Assembly: GCA_001800095.1 (NCBI GenBank)
Contig: MGUT01000036.1
Coordinates: forward strand, 2,200 to 12,141
Reading direction: 5' to 3'
DNA: 9,942 bases
Source: Elusimicrobia bacterium RIFCSPLOWO2_01_FULL_64_13
Lineage (GTDB): Bacteria > Elusimicrobiota > Elusimicrobia > 2-02-FULL-39-32
Within the stretch, counting starts at the first letter, position 1. The number at the start of each line of letters is the position of its first letter. A program made the translations under genes and the position numbers. Below the pieces are notes generated by a model. It had not been told where the DNA came from, searched no databases, and worked only from the letters and a program-made list of their open reading frames with translations. Shown one piece after another: positions 6,562 through 9,942 of the stretch.

Positions 6562-6599
6562 TGTGGATAAAACTCTACACTTGTGGATGGTTGTCCACA
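6562..6599. promoter_or_regulatory. Cluster of three DnaA-box-like 9-mers
   Basis: The minus strand carries a perfect consensus DnaA box TTATCCACA (6562-6570) and a weaker CCATCCACA (6582-6590, two mismatches). The plus strand carries TTGTCCACA (6591-6599, one mismatch), directly abutting the second as an inverted pair. Three 9-mers within 38 bp next to an AT-rich patch is unlikely by chance in GC-rich DNA. It could be an origin fragment, a DnaA titration site, or a DnaA-regulated site. dnaA and dnaN are not in this window. Confidence 0.45.
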
Positions 6600-6610
6600 G
6601 GGTGGGACGG

Positions 6611-9394
6611 CTATCTTGCGACCACGATGGTGCCGTTTATGACCTTGCCTTCGGACTGGATCTGATAGACGTAGACCCCGCTCCGGACGATGCTTCCGGA
6701 CTTGTCCCTGCCGTCCCAGGTCAGGGACACCACTCCGTGGACCCCGGCGACGATCCCCTGCTTGAAGTCGGATACTTCGGCCCCGGTGATGTCGTAGACC
6801 TTGGCCTGGGAGATGATGCTGTCGTTGGGGTTGTCCAGGAAGAGGGTGATCTCGTCGTTCACGCCGTCTCCGTTCGGGGTGAATATCTTCCTTGGGGTCA
6901 GCTGGTTCAAGGTGAATTCCGAGGCCCGCTTGACCTGCCGGACCTGGAACTTGCCGAGGGGTTTGGCGGTCTTGATCGAGATGGTCCCCCGGTCCTCATC
7001 GACGTTGCCGCCGAACTTCACGAATTCGACCGAGTTGTGCCAGAAGATCCCCGTGTCCCTCGGGGAGCCGGACAAGAAGTTGAACGCCGTGCCCGACTTG
7101 ACGTAGGCGGGTCTCAATCCCGGCATGAAGCGGAACTGGAGCTCGATGGAGGGCTTCTTCAGATTCAGGTCCTTGATCTCCGTTCCCGAGGCGGCCTGGA
7201 CGGACTTGATCTCGTAGGCGTTCAGGACCCGGCCCTGCTCATCGTCTTTGACGCGAGTGACCGTGACCCGGATGTCCTGGGCCGTCTCGTTCGTGGCGGC
7301 GGCCAGCATCTTCGCGTCATCGGCGGTGAAGAGCACCCGGGCCGTCTCGTCCTCGGAGGCGATGGCGATGACCGGAACGGCCAGGGTCTGCACGTGCGCG
7401 GATTCGACCGATTCGTTGCCGGAGATGTCGAACGAGCGGATCATGTACCAGACCACGGGAGGCACAAGCTCGGCGGCGGTCCAGATGTTCGTCGCGGGCG
7501 GGACGAGGTCCCGGAACTGGTAGGGACCCTCCACATCACTGGACTTGAATATCTTGTATCCCGCCAGCTCCACGTCCGTGGATCCCGCCACGTCCATGGT
7601 CACCGGACTCCAGCGCAATGTGAAGATGCCGCTCGAATCCAGCGACCCGATCACGCCGAGGGGTTCCTGGGGCCCGACGTCTTTTCTGGGCACGGCGAAG
7701 ACGATGTTGGAGAAGACGCTCTCCTCGGAAGCGGCGTTGATGGTGGTCACGGCGTAGTAGAGGGTCACGCCGTTGGTGAGAGAGTGATCCTGATAGCCGC
7801 TCGCGGCCGCAGGGGCCGTGGTCAAGCGCGCGAACGGCCCGATGGAGAAGGATGAACGGTACACATGGTAACCCAGGAGATTGGGCTCGATAGAATCCTC
7901 CCAGTCGAGTAGGACCTGATGGTTCTTGCCCGTCGCCGTGAGTCCCCGGATCAGGGTGGAGAGAGTGCGGGCCGTGACCGTGGAATCGTTGACGGTGGCG
8001 GTCCCCGCAATATTTTCGGCGCGCACTCTCCAGAAGTATGTCGTGCTCGGGGAGAGGCCGGTATCGGCGTAGGACTGGGCGGTCACGGGCGCCGAAGCGG
8101 TGCTTGCGCCGAAGCCGGGTTCAGTGGAACGCTCCACGCGGTAGAGGGTCCCGGCGGGATTATTGTTGGCGTTCCACGAAAGCGTGGCGCTTGTGATAAA
8201 GACGCCCGTGAGAGCCGTGCCGGCAGGAGGATTGGCCAGGGTGACCGCGGTCGTCGTATTGGAAGCGAGGGATTCTCCGGAGATGTTGAAGGACTTCACC
8301 AGGCGCGCGGCTGAAATGTTTGGAGTCAGACCAGTTTCCACGTATTGCGCCGCGGAACCGGAACCGGGCGAAGGTCCGGTCTGGGCGATCAGTCCTCCCG
8401 TGGCGGAATATATCCTGAACCCGTCTTCGTTCGCCGAATTGTCAACCCATTCCCACGTGATCGAGGCGGTCGAGACGGCAACCGCCCTGAAATTGAATGG
8501 AGGAGCCGGAACGCCGGACAGGAAAGCGCTGGCAATGGCCGAAGGAGAGCTTTCCAGGGCGCCGCCGGCGAAGGACGGCTGACCTTTGTCCAAAGCCGTG
8601 ACGTAGAAATAATACGTGTTCAGAACGGCAAGGCCGGTGAACGCGTATGAAGTCGTCCCGGCGGGGAGGGTGACCGTGGAAGTGAAGACGTCGGCCGGGC
8701 TGGACGTGTCCCAATAGACCCGGTAGGAAGAGAGATCTGTGGCGGTGCTCGCGCTCCACGACAGGGTGACGGCGTTCGAACTTGCGTTGACTCCCAGCCC
8801 CGTAACCACAGGCGGCGGGAAGTCCGGGACCAGGAGGTTGGCCTGCGGACCGTCCTGCGACGGGATATCGATAAGGGAAACGAGGCTGCTCGAGTCCCGG
8901 CCCCTGATGCCGAAGTAGACGGTGGCTCCCGGCTCCAGGCCTGTCAAAATGAATGAGTCCACGTCGGGGGGCGAGAGGGGAGGAGCCGGTTCGTTAACGG
9001 CGTCCGCCGCCCGGTTCCACCAGGACGTGGAGTCTCCGCCCAGGTCCGCCACGCCGTAAGTCGCGTAGCGGACGATATATTCTGAAATCGGGTCATTGGG
9101 GGCAGCGGGCAGGTCGTCGGCTTTGGGCGCCGTCCATTGCAGGAGAGCTTCTCCTTCACGGAACGTGGTGGCGGCTCCGAGGTCCGTGATCCGGGAAGGC
9201 GGGAAAGAGTCCCTGGGTCTTAGCCGGATCGAGAGCCCCGCCGCGTCATTCGCGGGATTGGACAGGGAATGAACGGCGGACGGGATCGCGGTCGTGAGAA
9301 GGAGGACGGCCAGGAGGCCGAGTCCTTCCCTTCCCACTGAAGAGACCCTTTTAAATAGATTCAGGATGAGAGATTTTCCTCTCATGTCGCGCAT
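6611..9394 (-). CDS. Large secreted fibronectin type III repeat protein with C-terminal sorting-type domain
   Basis: This is a 927-aa extracellular protein. A signal sequence (about 1-43) has a basic n-region and the core L-G-L-L-A-V-L-L-L-T-T-A. About six FN3 domains follow at roughly 65-190, 192-294, 296-387, 388-478, 479-570 and 574-673. They show the repeat hallmarks L-x-W, Y-x-V/I-Y-R and T-x-Y-Y/F-x-V-x-A. Residues 674-834 are an unrecognised domain. The last 93 residues (835-927) are a FlgD-like/CHU_C-type domain opening with F-T-P-N-G-D-G-V-N-D and ending V-I-N-G-T-I-V-V-A-R. This C-terminus matches that of the protein at 5718-6323. Such proteins are usually surface-attached or secreted adhesins or scaffolds; no catalytic motif is visible. 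The ATG at 9392-9394 has only a weak Shine-Dalgarno. The ATG at 9383-9385 has AGGA about 8 nt upstream and would trim three residues. It stands alone, with about 400 bp of structured leader upstream. Confidence 0.88.
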   Translation of the reverse strand: MRDMRGKSLILNLFKRVSSVGREGLGLLAVLLLTTAIPSAVHSLSNPANDAAGLSIRLRPRDSFPPSRITDLGAATTFREGEALLQWTAPKADDLPAAPNDPISEYIVRYATYGVADLGGDSTSWWNRAADAVNEPAPPLSPPDVDSFILTGLEPGATVYFGIRGRDSSSLVSLIDIPSQDGPQANLLVPDFPPPVVTGLGVNASSNAVTLSWSASTATDLSSYRVYWDTSSPADVFTSTVTLPAGTTSYAFTGLAVLNTYYFYVTALDKGQPSFAGGALESSPSAIASAFLSGVPAPPFNFRAVAVSTASITWEWVDNSANEDGFRIYSATGGLIAQTGPSPGSGSAAQYVETGLTPNISAARLVKSFNISGESLASNTTTAVTLANPPAGTALTGVFITSATLSWNANNNPAGTLYRVERSTEPGFGASTASAPVTAQSYADTGLSPSTTYFWRVRAENIAGTATVNDSTVTARTLSTLIRGLTATGKNHQVLLDWEDSIEPNLLGYHVYRSSFSIGPFARLTTAPAAASGYQDHSLTNGVTLYYAVTTINAASEESVFSNIVFAVPRKDVGPQEPLGVIGSLDSSGIFTLRWSPVTMDVAGSTDVELAGYKIFKSSDVEGPYQFRDLVPPATNIWTAAELVPPVVWYMIRSFDISGNESVESAHVQTLAVPVIAIASEDETARVLFTADDAKMLAAATNETAQDIRVTVTRVKDDEQGRVLNAYEIKSVQAASGTEIKDLNLKKPSIELQFRFMPGLRPAYVKSGTAFNFLSGSPRDTGIFWHNSVEFVKFGGNVDEDRGTISIKTAKPLGKFQVRQVKRASEFTLNQLTPRKIFTPNGDGVNDEITLFLDNPNDSIISQAKVYDITGAEVSDFKQGIVAGVHGVVSLTWDGRDKSGSIVRSGVYVYQIQSEGKVINGTIVVAR

Positions 9395-9404
9395 CCTGAT
9401 CCGG

Positions 9405-9428
9405 TTATTCCCTTTGCTCTTTTTTCAT
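9405..9428 (-). promoter_or_regulatory. Possible 7-codon leader peptide (MKKEQRE) before the FN3 gene
   Basis: On the minus strand a good Shine-Dalgarno AAAGGTG (9431-9437) is followed 2 nt later by ATG and six codons (K-K-E-Q-R-E), then TAA (9405-9407). The stop is 10 nt before the FN3 gene's first ATG and 19 nt before its second. It has a better ribosome site than the large gene itself, so it may couple or gate translation. It could also be chance, since the ORF is very short. Confidence 0.3.
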
Positions 9429-9446
9429 ATCACCTTTATGCTTCCC

Positions 9447-9511
9447 GGACCGGTGTCGTTCGGCGCGGCCTGCGCCGGATGGACGAAGTCCACCCGAGAC
9501 ACCCGGCGTCC
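9447..9511 (-). ncRNA. Predicted three-way-junction RNA structure in the FN3-gene leader
   Basis: On the minus strand a closing stem pairs 9511-9498 (GGA, CC and GGTGTC with two small bulges) with 9457-9447 (GACACC, GG, TCC). It encloses hairpin GGGTGGAC/GTCCATCC (9495-9488 with 9484-9477, loop TTC) and hairpin GGCGC/GCGCC (9476-9472 with 9466-9462, loop AGGCC). It ends about 53 nt before the FN3 start and just upstream of the leader-peptide Shine-Dalgarno. It matches no riboswitch I could recall, including cyclic-di-GMP-I. The pairing was done by hand, without energy calculation. Confidence 0.35.
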
Positions 9512-9800
9512 CGTAATAAACGCATCTTCATGCACTTTTGACCGGTTCTGTGACGGCCAGGGCTCCGTTTGGACGGAGTCCACCCCTGGTCCGGTCCGCC
9601 TGTCGTGTGGCGGACTGGTCATTCCGATGATGTTCCTCTTATCCGGCCACGTTATCCTCCTTTTCCTCACCCATGGTCATTGCGCGGGCGTGTGGGTTTG
9701 TCCGGGATGCCGGCATGCCGCACCCCTCCCCGGAAGCAGTTCCGAAGCTGCATAAACAAACCGTTACATGCCTTTACCCTCTCTTTAAGTTTTTCTTCAG

Positions 9801-9942
9801 TTACGGGCCCTGCCTTGTGGAGAGGACGAAGTTGACGTCCTGGTCCGCGGCGATGGAAGTGACCGGCGGCAGGGTGAAGTAGATCCACAGGTGTCTTTTT
9901 GCTCCCGGGATCATGCTGTCCATGTCGGCGGCGTCTTCGTTG
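9801..9942 (-). CDS. C-terminal end of an unrecognised protein (5' part outside the window)
   Basis: The minus-strand frame is open from the window edge (first full codon at 9941-9939) to TAA at 9801-9803, giving 46 residues. The segment S-M-I-P-G-A-K-R-H-L-W-I-Y-F-T-L-P-P-V-T-S-I-A-A has alternating beta-strand character and sensible composition. It ends N-F-V-L-S-T-R-Q-G-P. It does not carry the FlgD-like ending shared by the two secreted proteins downstream. By its neighbours it may be another envelope or secreted protein, but no family was recognised. The frame was chosen over an overlapping one (9888-9667) because it stays open to the edge and reads like a folded protein. Confidence 0.5.
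   Translation of the reverse strand, partial: NEDAADMDSMIPGAKRHLWIYFTLPPVTSIAADQDVNFVLSTRQGP

Larger units (their letters stand above)
6345..6610. other. Intergenic region between the FN3-protein gene and the CTD/PorV operon
   Basis: This is 266 bp with no plausible gene. From right to left it holds the DnaA-box cluster (6562-6599), a short AT-rich patch (about 6551-6575), a GGGGACAGGGT stretch (6510-6520), a large inverted repeat, repeated TTATCG/GACGGAGGG fragments, and the sigma-54 promoter. No U-rich intrinsic terminator was seen after the FN3 gene. The GTGGA/TCCAC hairpin at 6583-6598 lacks a clean T-tract. Confidence 0.6.
9395..9800 (-). other. Structured non-coding interval upstream of the FN3 gene
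   Basis: This is 406 bp without a convincing gene. Besides the three-way junction and leader peptide, the minus strand shows four hairpins. They are TCCGGG/CCCGGA (9734-9729 with 9706-9701), GTCCGCC/GGCGGAC (9615-9609 with 9600-9594), CCAGGG/CCCTGG with inner CTCCGT/ACGGAG (9589-9557), and GCAT/ATGC (9533-9522). GGTGGACTNCGTCCA occurs twice (9584-9570 and 9494-9480). No confident -35/-10 promoter and no intrinsic terminator for the upstream gene was found. A GTG-started frame at 9670-9425 is judged not to be a gene. Confidence 0.5.

Noticed and set aside
6563..7855. 430-codon plus-strand open frame
   Set aside because: It lies wholly antisense to the FN3-protein gene. Its composition is dominated by D, G, V, R and H, typical of a reverse-frame shadow in GC-rich DNA, with no recognisable fold.
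9440..9620. Possible cyclic-di-GMP (GEMM) riboswitch
   Set aside because: A GGGACGCC stretch hinted at it, but the conserved GEMM core elements (CACGCA, GCAAACC, the GCCTCCGGCCTAA-like segment) are absent.
9425..9670. 81-codon minus-strand frame starting GTG, ending ATGA with the leader ORF
   Set aside because: It has no family resemblance and R/P-rich composition, and it covers a region of dense hairpins. The overlap with the leader ATG is probably chance, though a small gene cannot be fully excluded.
9667..9888. 73-codon minus-strand frame (M-D-L-L-H-P...)
   Set aside because: It overlaps the edge-open frame ending at 9801 in another phase. The edge-open frame reads as a better protein, and the part past 9801 has no support.
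1..9942. CRISPR array, tRNA/rRNA gene, insertion sequence or transposase
   Set aside because: I looked on both strands for regular spacer-repeat arrays, tRNA cloverleaf landmarks, rRNA-like sequence and DDE/serine/tyrosine recombinase motifs, and saw none.

Overview
This is a GC-rich window (about 60% G+C by eye) from a diderm (Gram-negative type) bacterium. It joins a conserved housekeeping operon to a block of cell-envelope and signalling genes on the opposite strand. The left end is the macromolecular-synthesis pair: the 3' end of dnaG (primase) and a complete rpoD (primary sigma-70), overlapping by ATGA. A perfect 12-bp bidirectional terminator at 2267-2297 closes that unit. Everything to its right reads on the minus strand. 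The mix of PorV/PorQ-type outer-membrane proteins, secreted proteins ending in a FlgD-like/gliding-motility-type C-terminal domain, and an ordinary primary sigma factor resembles lineages such as Elusimicrobiota, Omnitrophota and relatives. That placement is a guess from gene style, not a measurement.

Reading the minus strand from right to left: (1) 9942-9801, the last 46 codons of an unrecognised protein. (2) 9800-9395, about 400 bp without a convincing gene but full of hairpins. It includes a predicted three-way junction, a repeated 15-nt motif, and a 7-codon leader ORF just ahead of the next gene. (3) 9394-6611, a 927-aa secreted protein with about six fibronectin type III repeats and a C-terminal sorting-type domain. 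(4) 6610-6345, an intergenic region with a cluster of DnaA-box sequences, a large inverted repeat, and a near-consensus sigma-54 promoter. (5) 6323-5718 and 5721-4270, a two-gene operon with an ATGA overlap. Its first gene is a small secreted protein that is mostly the same C-terminal domain. Its second is a PorV-like beta-barrel fused to a coiled coil and a LysM peptidoglycan-binding domain. (6) 4184-3513 and 3520-2303, a two-component pair: a histidine kinase with no sensor domain, and a receiver domain fused to one transmembrane helix and an extracytoplasmic beta-propeller. A strong sigma-70-type promoter lies directly upstream and implies a nearly leaderless mRNA.

How the genes may work together (inference): the two proteins with matching C-terminal domains look like cargo, or cargo plus accessory factor, of a type IX-like export route. 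The PorV-LysM protein would be the outer-membrane acceptor anchored to the cell wall. The kinase/receiver-propeller pair next door could carry phosphorylation state from the cytoplasm to an envelope protein, the reverse of usual two-component signalling. The most unusual items are the receiver-TM-propeller protein, the PorV-coiled-coil-LysM fusion, the sigma-54 promoter driving that operon, and the structured 5' region before the FN3 protein.
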